A stretch of 64,000 bases of DNA from Stieleria neptunia (GCF_007754155.1 NZ_CP037423.1:2294001-2358000), one strand, 5' to 3'. Counted from the first letter of the stretch, positions 35,558-44,284 are shown. A program made the numbers and translations. The notes: generated by a model not told the origin, from the letters alone.

Positions 35558-35859
35558 GTCTCTCGGTGCCTCGAAGTCGTCGTTCGGCGTTCGGTTTTCG
35601 CGCAGTGACGACTCAAGAGCCCGTGGAGCGACTCGCAGAGCGCCACGGGGAGAGAATCTCGCAATTATTTGTAGAGAGGCATGCGTTGCCATCCGTATCC
35701 CGTCGGGGGCAAGGTGATCGGACAAACGATCTCCCGTATCACACCCACGGATGGCAGAGCGTCACCACGGATCGCTGGCTGCTCTTCATCCGTGGGTACG
35801 CTCTGCCATCCGTGGGGTCATTTCAATCCGCGACGGCGGGCCTGTTCTCGGGCTGGCGA
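35558..35859. other. 302-bp intergenic region with a 19-bp inverted repeat
   Basis: Contains the inverted repeat at 35744-35816 and no coding frame. The part next to 35557 should hold the promoter of the exported protein. Confidence 0.55.
35744..35816. repeat. 19-bp perfect inverted repeat
   Basis: CCCACGGATGGCAGAGCGT (35744-35762) is complementary to 35798-35816. The loop contains another copy of the end (ACCACGGAT and ATCCGTGGGT), so alternative hairpins are possible. It lies 28 bp before the converging end of the amidotransferase-like gene. Confidence 0.7.
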
Positions 35860-36633
35860 TCAGGCAACCAGGCGGAGGTTTTCGGCTTCTTGGGCCTTGG
35901 CGGCGCAGATGCCTTCGATGAATTCTTCGAAGATGCGGACGTCCAGCGCCGAGGCGGCGGCACATTCGGGATGGAATTGGGTTCCGACCGCGAACCAATC
36001 CATCATTTCACTTTCGATGGCCTCGATCACGCCATCGGGGCAGCGAGCGGTCACGCGGAAACCCGGTGCGACTTCGTCGATCGCCATGTGATGGCGGCTG
36101 CTGACGCGAATCTCGCCGTCGCCGAACACGCGGCCGACCAACGAATCGCTTTCGACTTCCAGGGTGTGTCGGTGGTTGGGGTCGTGGGGGTCCAGGTGCG
36201 GAACCGCCGCCGGCAAGTCTTCCTTGATGTGCAAGAACAGGTTGCCGCCCTGTTGGATGTTCAGCAATTGCATGCCGGCTCCGATCGCCAGCAACGGGAT
36301 GCGACGCTCGGCGATTTCTGCGACCAACAAACGGTCGCTGGTTTCGCGAACCGGATCCATCGGGCGAACGCTCGAATGCAACATGAAGCCGTCGTTGCGC
36401 GGATCCAGGTCTCCGCCGCCGATCATCATGAAGCCTTCCACGTGATCTAAAACGCGGGCGATCGATTCGGGGTCGTCCATCGGCGGCACGACCACCGGAA
36501 TGCCACCGGCGGAAAGGATCGATTGAAAATACCCCGACGCCAGATAGGCGAACCCGGGTTTTCTGCGGTCAGCAGCTTTAAAATCACAATTGATACCAAT
36601 GATCGGCTTGCTAACCAGAGCTTCGCTTGACAT
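35860..36633 (-). CDS. Gamma-glutamyl-GABA hydrolase-like class I GATase fold, nucleophile missing
   Basis: 257 aa. It matches the PuuD/peptidase C26 family along its length: KPIIGINCD at the start, GFMMIGGGDLDPR (the oxyanion region) and QFHPEC, with the His and Glu of the triad, near the C-terminus. The nucleophile elbow, normally GICRGMQ, reads AIGAGMQ (residues 116-122), so the catalytic Cys is Gly118. The DNA at 36271-36300 reads cleanly, with no frameshift. It may be a binding or regulatory protein, or use another mechanism. The ATG at 36633 has GAGGA 8 nt upstream. Confidence 0.8.
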   Translation of the reverse strand: MSSEALVSKPIIGINCDFKAADRRKPGFAYLASGYFQSILSAGGIPVVVPPMDDPESIARVLDHVEGFMMIGGGDLDPRNDGFMLHSSVRPMDPVRETSDRLLVAEIAERRIPLLAIGAGMQLLNIQQGGNLFLHIKEDLPAAVPHLDPHDPNHRHTLEVESDSLVGRVFGDGEIRVSSRHHMAIDEVAPGFRVTARCPDGVIEAIESEMMDWFAVGTQFHPECAAASALDVRIFEEFIEGICAAKAQEAENLRLVA

Positions 36634-37233
36634 CCGACGTTTCCTCATAAAAGTCGCAAAATGCAAGAATGACAACGCAGCCGCGTGCTGCGTCAAAAAA
36701 TGTGCACGGTTACCTGGAAGAATGCCCCGCCACTTCGGCTCGACGCAAACAAAGCGTCGGTCGGAAGTGAGGGGAAGCAGGAAAACGCAGCGGCAACGCA
36801 GTTGCGAATGAACTGGGATTGCCAAACCGAACTGCCGAGTCGGGGTGAGTCCGCTGGACTCGATGAATAGAAGAGCGATAAGAATCCATCTTGGAATCCA
36901 TTGTATTCGTCCTTGAATCAGGACCGCCCCGGCGGTTTCGGCTCTGAGTCAGAAACCGGCGACGTTCCGCGGGTCTCTCCGAGCGGTGGGAAAAGTAGCG
37001 GTAGTTTTCACACGTTCCAAACAATCTCTACATCTTGTGTAAATTGGGGTGTGCTAGCACGACAGGCAGTGATAGCAATGCGTTTTTTTGCTATCAAAGC
37101 GGCCTGCGACGGCCCCGGTGACGACCGGAATGGGACCGGAACGGGACCGGTATGCATTGGGAATGCGACCGGAATGCCGCCCAGACCGCTGGCGGAAGTC
37201 GGCCCCAGGCCACAAAATCAGGCCTGCCATCGG

Positions 37234-37347
37234 CTCGAAATCGAACCCTGGGCTCGAAATCGAACCCTGGGCTCGAAATCGAACCCTGGGCTCGAAATCG
37301 AACCCTGGGCTCGAAATCGAACCCTGGGCTCGAAATCGAACCCTGGG
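37234..37347. repeat. Six tandem copies of a 19-bp unit
   Basis: The unit CTCGAAATCGAACCCTGGG starts at 37234, 37253, 37272, 37291, 37310 and 37329, with identical copies. The next copy breaks down to CTTCAAGACCGAA. There are no spacers of varying sequence, so it is a minisatellite-type array and not a CRISPR. Confidence 0.95.
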
Positions 37348-37365
37348 CTTCAAGACCGAACAGGT

Positions 37366-37495
37366 AACGCGGTGAAGCATTTCTTTTCTGTGTTTTGCGG
37401 GGTGTTAGCGGCAGGGCGCGAGCCCTCCGGTTCCTCATCGCTGCCAACACACCGGAGGGCTCGCGCCCTGCCGCTAAAAAATGCTTCACCGCGTT
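37366..37495. repeat. Nested palindrome: 17-bp outer and 27-bp inner arms
   Basis: Outer arms AACGCGGTGAAGCATTT (37366-37382) and its complement (37479-37495) enclose inner 27-bp arms at 37405-37431 and 37451-37477 (ends TTAGCGGCAGGG and CCTGCCGCTAA) with a 19-nt loop. All arms are perfect. The inner arm is shared with 14364-14390 and 45695-45721. Confidence 0.9.
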
Positions 37496-37607
37496 GCCGG
37501 TCGGTGGGCCCGCGCGGCTGTGCGAACCGGCTGTGCGAACCGGCTGGGGGCCGGCGATGCGCCGCCGTCTGCTCAAACCGGCAACATCACCTGCAGGAAA
37601 CGCGTCC

Positions 37608-38720
37608 GTGAAATTTAAGAACGTTCGACTGGCGGCCATCGGCGCGTTGGTCCCCGACGAAGTTTGGTCGAGTGACGAGATCGAACAGCGGTTGCAGCCG
37701 CTCTATCAGCGATTGAAGTTACCCGAAGGCCGTTTGGAGCTGATGTCGGGGATCGCCCAGCGCCGTGTCTGGCCGGTGGGGACTGTCCCCAGTGGTCCCA
37801 GCATCGAAGCGGGAAAGTTGGCCGTTCAGGCGGCAGGGGTGGGCGTCGAATCGATCGGCTGCCTGATTCACGCCAGCGTGTGTCGCGATTTCCTGGAGCC
37901 GGCGACGGCATCACGGGTGCATCACGGGATCGGGCTGTCGTCGGATTGCTGGGTCTATGATGTCTCCAATGCCTGTCTGGGCCTGATCAATGGCGCGATT
38001 CAGATTGCGATGATGATCCAGAGCGGGGCGATCGAAGCCGGGATTGTGGTCGGGACCGAGAACAGCCGGATGTTGCTCGAATCGACGATCCAGGCGCTCA
38101 ACGGGGACACGTCGCTGCGGCGCAAGGACATCAAGGGCGCGTTTGCGTCGTTGACGATCGGTTCGGGCAGTTGTGCCTGGCTGCTGGCCCACGAGCGTTT
38201 GGCGCCCGAGGCGACCGCGATCGAGGTCGGCATCGCCGAGGCCCGCACCCGATTTCACGATCTGTGCGTCAGCGACAGCGACTCGGCCGGCGCGGCGATG
38301 CAACCGTTGATGGAGACCGATTCGGAGCAGCTGATGGCGGAGGGGATCGCCACGGGGGCCGCGGCGTTTGAGAAACTGTTGGCCGAAAGCGGCTGGGACC
38401 GCGGGTCGATCGAGCGAACGGTTTGCCATCAAGTTGGGACGCGTCATCGGATGGCGATGCTGGAATCGATGGGGCTTTCCACCGAGCGAGACAGTGTTTC
38501 GTTTCCCCAGTTGGGCAACACAGGCTCGGTGGCGCTGCCGCTGACGGTGGCTTCGGCGGCCGATCAGGGCGACCTGGCCGGGGGGGACCGGGTGGCGATG
38601 TTGGGGATCGGGTCGGGGATCAACAGCGTGATGCTGGCGGCCCGCTGGGGGCACATCCCGATCGCGGGAAACATCAAAGCGATTCAAAATGTCCCGTTGG
38701 CCTTGAAAATCCCGAGCTGA
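37608..38720 (+). CDS. Thiolase-superfamily 3-oxoacyl-ACP synthase III, OleA-like
   Basis: 370 aa from a GTG start with AGGAAA 8 nt upstream. The catalytic Cys123 lies in VSNACLGLINGA, the His in CHQVGTRH and the Asn in LGNTGSVALP, the complete triad of FabH-type condensing enzymes. The ACLGxxNG context is closer to OleA, which joins two fatty acyl-CoAs head to head for long-chain olefins, than to FabH. No oleB, C or D gene is nearby, so the assignment stays open between OleA and a FabH relative. The neighbour downstream is rpsD. Confidence 0.8.
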   Translation: MKFKNVRLAAIGALVPDEVWSSDEIEQRLQPLYQRLKLPEGRLELMSGIAQRRVWPVGTVPSGPSIEAGKLAVQAAGVGVESIGCLIHASVCRDFLEPATASRVHHGIGLSSDCWVYDVSNACLGLINGAIQIAMMIQSGAIEAGIVVGTENSRMLLESTIQALNGDTSLRRKDIKGAFASLTIGSGSCAWLLAHERLAPEATAIEVGIAEARTRFHDLCVSDSDSAGAAMQPLMETDSEQLMAEGIATGAAAFEKLLAESGWDRGSIERTVCHQVGTRHRMAMLESMGLSTERDSVSFPQLGNTGSVALPLTVASAADQGDLAGGDRVAMLGIGSGINSVMLAARWGHIPIAGNIKAIQNVPLALKIPS

Positions 38721-38945
38721 GCGGCGACACTCTGCCGCTTCCCAAAACCGACGCGCGACCGTCCTCGGAGAATCGTCTCTCCGGGTGAAAGCAGCGGATC
38801 GCGCCGGCAGCGTTTCGATCGGTTTCGATTTACCGTTCGTCCCGCAGCCCGACCCTTTTTTGATCTGTAGCGGTCCACCCGCGGCTCGGTTTTTTGCCGA
38901 TCCGTCAGCAGGGCCGATTGCGGACACCCAGGAGAATCATCGTCT

Positions 38946-39554
38946 ATGGCTCGTTACACCGGCCCCAAAGCACGCGTCAACCGTCGACTCGGCACCCTGA
39001 TTTATGAAACCGCGGGTGCCGCACGCGCCCTCGACCGCCGCAACACGCCGCCCGGGATGCACGTCCGCGGCCGTCGCCCGAGTAACTACGGTGCGGCGTT
39101 GCAAGAGAAGCAAAAGATCAAGCACTATTACGGGTTGGGCGAACGCCAGTTGCGTCGCTACTTTGACGCCGTCGGTCGCAAGTCGGGCAACACCGGTGAG
39201 CTGTTGTTGCTGATGTGCGAGCGTCGGTTGGACAACGTGGTCCGCCGTGTCGGATTCACCAAGACCCGTCCCCAGGCCCGTCAAGGCGTCGCGCACGGCC
39301 ACTTCCTGGTCAACGGCGTGAAAGTCGACAAGCCCAGCTATATCCTGCGTCCGGGTGACATTGTCGAAGTCCGCAACCGCGAAAACCTGAAGAACCTGTA
39401 CCGGGGCGTGATCGCCAACGCGGCCCCCGATGCCCTGGACTGGGTGGCGTTTGACAGCGAGAGCTTGAAGGCGACGATGCTGGGGATGCCCGGCGCGAGC
39501 GACATCAGCTTGCCGGTCGACGCCAACGCCGTCGTCGAATTCCTGTCTCGTTAA
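38946..39554 (+). CDS. rpsD: 30S ribosomal protein S4
   Basis: 202 aa, normal length. The start MARYTGPKARVNRRLG, the S4 RNA-binding domain (LDNVVRRVGF, ARQGVAHGHFLVNG) and the end are typical. The N-terminal zinc-binding cysteines found in some S4 proteins are absent. S4 binds 16S rRNA early in small-subunit assembly. It stands apart from the alpha operon genes (rpsM, rpsK, rpoA). An intrinsic terminator at 39651-39676 lies downstream. Confidence 0.97.
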   Translation: MARYTGPKARVNRRLGTLIYETAGAARALDRRNTPPGMHVRGRRPSNYGAALQEKQKIKHYYGLGERQLRRYFDAVGRKSGNTGELLLLMCERRLDNVVRRVGFTKTRPQARQGVAHGHFLVNGVKVDKPSYILRPGDIVEVRNRENLKNLYRGVIANAAPDALDWVAFDSESLKATMLGMPGASDISLPVDANAVVEFLSR

Positions 39555-39561
39555 TCGAATC

Positions 39562-39616
39562 GGTGTGGCGTCCAGCTTGCCATCACGGGGATTCGCGGGC
39601 TGGAAGCATACGCCGA
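39562..39616. repeat. Degenerate arm pair of the 'ctggaagcttacgcc' repeat family
   Basis: GTGGCGTCCAGCTTGCC followed by GGGCTGGAAGCATACGCC. The two halves are imperfectly complementary and resemble the direct repeats at 57656-57712. Confidence 0.45.
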
Positions 39617-39650
39617 TTTGCGGTTTGACAGTACAATTCAGCTTCCGTCG

Positions 39651-39676
39651 CGGACGCCTCGGCGTCCGTTCTTTTT
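39651..39676 (+). terminator. Intrinsic terminator downstream of rpsD
   Basis: CGGACGC (39651-39657) and GCGTCCG (39662-39668) pair around a CTCG tetraloop, followed by TTCTTTTTT. It lies about 100 bp after the rpsD stop and before the lpd start. Confidence 0.85.
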
Positions 39677-39734
39677 TGCCCCGACGGTCGTCTCCGAAAC
39701 CAACAGTCTTCCTCGCCAGATCGAATACAGAAAA

Positions 39735-41177
39735 ATGCATAGTCCCGTTGTTGTCTTGGGCGGTGGTCCCGGTGGTTATGCGGCCGCGTTTTTGGCCGCC
39801 GACGAAGGATTGGATGTCACGATTGTCGAAGCGGAACCCCGGCTCGGCGGGACCTGCTTGTTGCGCGGCTGTATCCCCAGCAAGGCGTTGTTGCACGTCG
39901 CCAAGGTGATCCACGAGGTGGACGACTTGAAAGCGAACTGGGGCGTGGAATATCCCGGCAAACCGTCGATCGACATCGACAAGGTGCGGGCCCGCAAGGA
40001 CCAGGTGATTTCCAACCTGACCGGCGGGCTCGGCAATCTGGCCAAGCGTCGCAACGTCACCGTGATCCAGGCCCGCGGCACGTTTGTCAATTCGACCACG
40101 CTGCAATTGGAAGGCGACCACGAATCGATCCCCGTCGGCGGACAACTGACGTTTGACCATTGCATCCTGGCCACCGGCAGCGTCCCCGCGATGCCGCCGG
40201 CGTTCAACATCGGCAGCGACCGCGTGATGGACAGCACCGGCGCACTTGCGCTGGCGGACATCCCCGAATCGATGCTGGTCGTCGGCGGCGGCTACATCGG
40301 ATTGGAAATGGGCAGCGTGTACGCCCATTTGGGGTCCAAGGTCACGGTCGTCGAATTGGCCGAGGGGCTGTTGCCGGGGGCGGATCGCGATCTCGTCAAA
40401 CCGTTGGCCAAACGGATCGACAAACTTTGCGAGGGTCGCGTGCTGACCAACACCAAGGTCGGCTCGTTGACCGAAGTCGGCGACAAGATTGAGGTCACCT
40501 TTGAGGGGCCGGCCCATTTCGGGCATGAGCAATTCGATCGCGTGTTGGTCAGTATCGGCCGTCGTCCGGTGACCCGCGGCCTGGGCCTGGAAAACACGTC
40601 CGTCGTTGTCAACGAGCGGGGCTTCGTCGAATGCGACGACCGGCAACGCACGGCCGATCCGCACATCCTGGCCATCGGTGACGTCGCCGGGGATCCGATG
40701 CTGGCCCACAAAGCGACACACGAAGGCCGGGTGGCCGCCGAAGTTCTGGCCGGCAAAGCCGCCAGCTTTGACAAGAAAGCGATCCCGGCGGTCGTCTTCA
40801 CCGACCCCGAAATCGCCTGGGCCGGCATCACCGAAACCGAAGCCAAGCGAGACGGGGTGAAAGTCACCGTCGAAGTCTATCCCTGGGCGGCGAGCGGTCG
40901 TGCCCAGGCGCTGGGGATCACCGAGGGGCTGACCAAGTGGCTCGTCGACCCGGACTCCGGACGCATCATCGGTTGCGGGATCGTCGGATCGGGGGCCGGT
41001 GAATTGATCGCCGAAGCCGTCTTGGCGATCGAAATGGGATGCGAAGTCCACGACGTGACCGAAAGCGTGCACCCGCACCCGACGCTCAGTGAAACATTGA
41101 TGAACGCCGGTGAAGTGCACTTCGGCACCGCCACCGAAATCTTCAAACCCAAACGAAAACCTGCGTCGGTGGGTTAA
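39735..41177 (+). CDS. lpdA: Dihydrolipoyl dehydrogenase
   Basis: 480 aa. FAD-binding GGGPGGYAAA at the N-terminus, the redox-active disulfide in GGTCLLRGCIPSKALL (the family usually has CLNVGC), the NAD-binding GGGYIGLEMG and the C-terminal HPHPTLSE with the catalytic His and Glu are all present. It is the E3 component of 2-oxoacid dehydrogenase complexes, reoxidising lipoamide. The ATG at 39735 opens on the first strand (MHSPVVVLGG). miaB follows after 3 bp, so the two are co-transcribed. Confidence 0.95.
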   Translation: MHSPVVVLGGGPGGYAAAFLAADEGLDVTIVEAEPRLGGTCLLRGCIPSKALLHVAKVIHEVDDLKANWGVEYPGKPSIDIDKVRARKDQVISNLTGGLGNLAKRRNVTVIQARGTFVNSTTLQLEGDHESIPVGGQLTFDHCILATGSVPAMPPAFNIGSDRVMDSTGALALADIPESMLVVGGGYIGLEMGSVYAHLGSKVTVVELAEGLLPGADRDLVKPLAKRIDKLCEGRVLTNTKVGSLTEVGDKIEVTFEGPAHFGHEQFDRVLVSIGRRPVTRGLGLENTSVVVNERGFVECDDRQRTADPHILAIGDVAGDPMLAHKATHEGRVAAEVLAGKAASFDKKAIPAVVFTDPEIAWAGITETEAKRDGVKVTVEVYPWAASGRAQALGITEGLTKWLVDPDSGRIIGCGIVGSGAGELIAEAVLAIEMGCEVHDVTESVHPHPTLSETLMNAGEVHFGTATEIFKPKRKPASVG

Positions 41178-41180
41178 TCC

Positions 41181-42590
41181 ATGACACAACGCGTCTACAT
41201 CAAAACCGTCGGCTGCCAGATGAACGTGCTGGACAGCGAAATGGTCATCGCTGACTTGAAACGTCACGGCTACACCGTCGTGGACCGCCACGAAGACGCG
41301 GATTGTGTGTTGTACAACACCTGCAGCGTCCGCGAGCATGCCGAGGAAAAGGTCTACAGCGCGCTCGGCAAGATCCGTGAATCCAAGAAGGATCATCCGG
41401 ACAAACTGATCGGTGTGATGGGCTGCATGGCCCAGAAGGATCAGGAGATCATTTTCAAACGTGCGCCTTACGTCGACATGGTCGTCGGTCCGGGGCAGCT
41501 GCACACGATCCCGGATCTGTTGACCAAGCTGCGAAACGGCGAAGGCCGTCAGATGGCGATCTCGCTGGGCCGCAAGGACGACAAGCAAGCCGTCGTCGCG
41601 CGGAGCCATGAAACGTTCGACCCGCTCCGTGACCCCACGATGCGGCCGACCCCGTTCCAGGCGTACCTGCGGATCCAGATCGGTTGCGATAAATTTTGCA
41701 CCTACTGTGTCGTTCCTAACACGCGTGGCCCCGAGCAAGGTCGTCCGCCCCAGCAAATCGTCTCCGAGGCGCGCGTGCTGGCCGAACAGGGATGCCGCGA
41801 GATCACGTTGCTCGGTCAAACCGTCAACAGCTACAAGTTCTCTGCCGACGGCGAAACGACGGACATGACGTCGCTGTTGGAAATGCTGCACGAGGTCGAC
41901 GGGATCGAGCGGATCAAGTTCGTCACCAATTACCCCAAAGACATGACCGAACGGTTGTTGGTCGCCGTCCGCGATCTGCCCAAGGTCTCACCGTATTTGC
42001 ACGTTCCCGCCCAGAGCGGCAGCGACGACGTGCTCAAACGCATGAAACGCGGCTACACGATCGCCGCCTACATGGAGATGTTCGAGCGGATCGAGCGGAT
42101 CTTGCCCGAGGCCGCGGTCAGCAGCGACTTCATCGTCGGGTTCTGCGGCGAGACCGACGAGGACTTTGAAAAATCCGTCGCGCTGGTCGAACGCTGCCGC
42201 TTCAAGAACAGCTTCATCTTCCAGTACAGCGTCCGGCCCGGTACCAAGGCTGCCGAGCGATTGGAAGACGACGTCCCGCGCGAGGTCAAAGCCGAGAGGA
42301 ACCATCGCTTGCTGGAAGTCCAGAACCGGATCGCCAAAGAAGAAAACGCCAAAATGATCGGCCGCGAGGTCCAGGTGTTGGTCGAAGGCCCCAGCAAGAA
42401 AGCCGCCGACGCCGATGCGGACAGCCCCGCCGTTCAAATGACCGGGCGGACCCCTTGCGATCGCATCGTCGTGTTCGACGGCAACCGCCGCCAGGCTGGG
42501 CAATTGCTGGACATCCACGTCGACGACGTCAGCAGCCACACGTTGATCGGCCGTGTCAAAACGGTCGACGTCGTCTCGATCGGGTTGTAG
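41181..42590 (+). CDS. miaB: tRNA-2-methylthio-N6-isopentenyladenosine synthase MiaB
   Basis: 469 aa. The N-terminal MTTase domain has cysteines in TVGCQMN, YNTCSVRE and MGCMAQ; the radical-SAM motif is CDKFCTYC; a TRAM domain closes the protein. It adds the 2-methylthio group to A37 of tRNAs reading UNN codons. Length and order are normal. Its start follows the lpdA stop by 3 bp, probably with coupled translation. Confidence 0.95.
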   Translation: MTQRVYIKTVGCQMNVLDSEMVIADLKRHGYTVVDRHEDADCVLYNTCSVREHAEEKVYSALGKIRESKKDHPDKLIGVMGCMAQKDQEIIFKRAPYVDMVVGPGQLHTIPDLLTKLRNGEGRQMAISLGRKDDKQAVVARSHETFDPLRDPTMRPTPFQAYLRIQIGCDKFCTYCVVPNTRGPEQGRPPQQIVSEARVLAEQGCREITLLGQTVNSYKFSADGETTDMTSLLEMLHEVDGIERIKFVTNYPKDMTERLLVAVRDLPKVSPYLHVPAQSGSDDVLKRMKRGYTIAAYMEMFERIERILPEAAVSSDFIVGFCGETDEDFEKSVALVERCRFKNSFIFQYSVRPGTKAAERLEDDVPREVKAERNHRLLEVQNRIAKEENAKMIGREVQVLVEGPSKKAADADADSPAVQMTGRTPCDRIVVFDGNRRQAGQLLDIHVDDVSSHTLIGRVKTVDVVSIGL

Positions 42591-42675
42591 CGGGTGGATC
42601 GTGCGGGGCGGTGCAGTGAGCGGCGCAAGTTACCCGAACTGGATCAACAGTTTCACAGTCAAGTAATGATTCTGG

Positions 42676-42737
42676 CTCCCCTCTCCCCCAACACTCTGGC
42701 GAGCCCCAGCGAGCCAGAGTGTTGGGGGAGAGGGGAG
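42676..42737. repeat. 25-bp perfect inverted repeat after miaB
   Basis: Left arm 42676-42700 (CTCCCCTCTCCC...CTCTGGC) and right arm 42713-42737 are fully complementary, with a 12-nt loop GAGCCCCAGCGA. It lies 86 bp after the miaB stop. There is no T-run, so it is a very stable hairpin of unknown role, possibly an intergenic repeat. Confidence 0.85.
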
Positions 42738-42880
42738 TTATGTTCCAAATGATGTGCCTTCGTACATGCAAAACGGTCGATGGAGCAGGGCCCTGGGCGT
42801 CGTGCTGCTCGCCATTGCCCCCTGTGCTTCGCCGCCCGCATTCGTGACAATCCGGCCACTCTCCCCTACAGAAATTGCCT

Positions 42881-44146
42881 ATGTCCACTTCCACCGAATC
42901 CGCCGCGGACCCATCCTCCCGCAGCGAGATCACGACGCATCCGCTGCCGTGCGGGATGACGGTTTTGGTCCAACCGATGCCTTGGCTTCGAACCGCGGCC
43001 TTCACGCTCTCGCTGCGCAGCGGCATTCAGACCGAGCCGGACAATCGAGCCGGGTTGGCGTCGATGGTCTGCGAGATGGTGCAGCGCGGGGCGGGCAGTT
43101 TCAGCAGCCGGGACCTGGTCGCGATCCAAGACAATCTGGGCATGGATCGCAACAGCGGTGTTTCGACGGCCACCGCATCCTTCGGCGCGGCGATGCCCAG
43201 CGAATCGTTTGCCGAAGCATTGAAACTGTATGCGGACATCGTCCGGCGGCCGCACCTGCCGTCGGATCAAATCGAAGATGCCCGGATGATGATGGTCCAG
43301 GAGCTGCGTGCGGTCGAAGACGAGCCGACACAGCGGGTGATGAAGCGTGTCCGCGAATTACACTACGGCTCACGTCTCGGGCGCGGCAACCAGGGAACTA
43401 TGGAATCGTTGGCAGCGATCAACAGCGATGACATTCGGCAGTTTTATCAAGCCAATTATCACGCCGGCGGTGCGATCCTGACCGTCGCCGGGAGAGTCGA
43501 AGCCGACGCGGTGGTGCGGCTCGCCCAGGAAGCGTTCGGGGATTGGCGCAGCGAGGACTTTGGCGACGCCCCGTTGCCCAGCGGCGCGGCGGTGTATGAA
43601 CACATCCAAGCGGCCAGCAGCCAAACCCACATCGCGTTCGCGTTCCCCAGCATCCCCTACGGTCACCCGGATTATTTCGCCATGCGTGCGGGCATCGGCA
43701 TCTTGAGCGACGGGATGAGCAGCCGGCTGTTCGATCGCGTCCGTGAAAAACGCGGGCTGTGTTACACCGTCTCGGCGAGTTGTCATTCGCTGATCAACGC
43801 CGGCGGCGTGTTCGGCTATGCCGGAACCACTCCCGCCCGCGCCCAAGAAACATTGGATGTCACGTTGGGAGAGATCCGGAATCTGCCCAGCGACTTGGAG
43901 CAGAGCGAGCTGGATCGTTGGAAGGTTCGAATCGAAAGCGGGCTGATCATGGAACAGGAATCCAGTGCCTCCCGCGCCAGTTCCCTGGCCAGTGATTTTT
44001 ATCAGATCGGCAGGGCGATGCCGACGGCCGAGCTCAGTGAGATCATCGCAGCGTTGACGCTCGATGACGTGAAGGGTTATTGGGAACAACACCCGCCGTC
44101 GGACTATCGAATCGTCACGCTCGGACCCGAAAAACTAAACGTTTAA
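42881..44146 (+). CDS. M16-family peptidase-like protein, inactive-subunit type
   Basis: 421 aa. It has the two-domain M16 build: TLSLRSGIQTEPDNRAGLASMVCEM aligns with the metal site region, but HxxEH is absent, so it cannot bind the catalytic zinc. The C-terminal half keeps DGMSSRLFDRVREKRGLCY, the RY-type substrate-binding motif in the form RGLCY. Such proteins pair with an active M16 subunit, here encoded next at 44285. A TTG at 42875 is an alternative start. No signal peptide is visible. Confidence 0.85.
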   Translation: MSTSTESAADPSSRSEITTHPLPCGMTVLVQPMPWLRTAAFTLSLRSGIQTEPDNRAGLASMVCEMVQRGAGSFSSRDLVAIQDNLGMDRNSGVSTATASFGAAMPSESFAEALKLYADIVRRPHLPSDQIEDARMMMVQELRAVEDEPTQRVMKRVRELHYGSRLGRGNQGTMESLAAINSDDIRQFYQANYHAGGAILTVAGRVEADAVVRLAQEAFGDWRSEDFGDAPLPSGAAVYEHIQAASSQTHIAFAFPSIPYGHPDYFAMRAGIGILSDGMSSRLFDRVREKRGLCYTVSASCHSLINAGGVFGYAGTTPARAQETLDVTLGEIRNLPSDLEQSELDRWKVRIESGLIMEQESSASRASSLASDFYQIGRAMPTAELSEIIAALTLDDVKGYWEQHPPSDYRIVTLGPEKLNV

Positions 44147-44162
44147 CCGCCAGCGGCAACCA

Positions 44163-44220
44163 GTGGGATAGGCTTGCAGCCTGTCGATGCCGAAAGGACG
44201 AGCCTGGCAGCCCATCCCGC
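44163..44220. repeat. Copy of the 'gtgggatag' palindromic family
   Basis: GTGGGATAGGCTTGCAGCCT (plus GTC) followed, after a short loop, by GAGCCTGGCAGCCCATCCCGC. The arms are imperfect. Closest relatives are at 55384-55470 and at the IS target (30593). It lies between the two M16 genes. Confidence 0.7.
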
Positions 44221-44284
44221 CTCCCAATCCGACACCTGTTGTCCGCCTGATCCCTAGCAACGACACACCCTGTCTGAATTTCAC

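Larger units (their letters stand above)
36634..37607. other. 974-bp intergenic region rich in repeats
   Basis: Contains a short hairpin GATAGCAA/TTGCTATC (37071-37095), a run of GGGACCGG-type microrepeats (about 37120-37180), the 6 x 19-bp array (37234-37347) and a nested palindrome (37366-37495). Open frames span it on both strands, but these follow from the repeat period and lack coding character. Confidence 0.65.

Noticed and set aside
37234..37347. Possible CRISPR array
   Set aside because: Units are directly adjacent, with no unique spacers, and no cas genes are present.
36901..37611. Long plus-strand open frame across the 19-bp array
   Set aside because: Its openness follows from a 19-bp repeat that reads through in all frames; no ribosome site, no conserved-looking sequence, and it covers a palindrome.
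38937..41891. 984-codon minus-strand frame opposite rpsD, lpdA and miaB
   Set aside because: Spans three certain genes on the other strand; no matching domain. It is a codon-bias artefact.
42676..42737. Intrinsic terminator of miaB
   Set aside because: The hairpin is perfect, but no T-run follows on either strand, so it is reported only as an inverted repeat.
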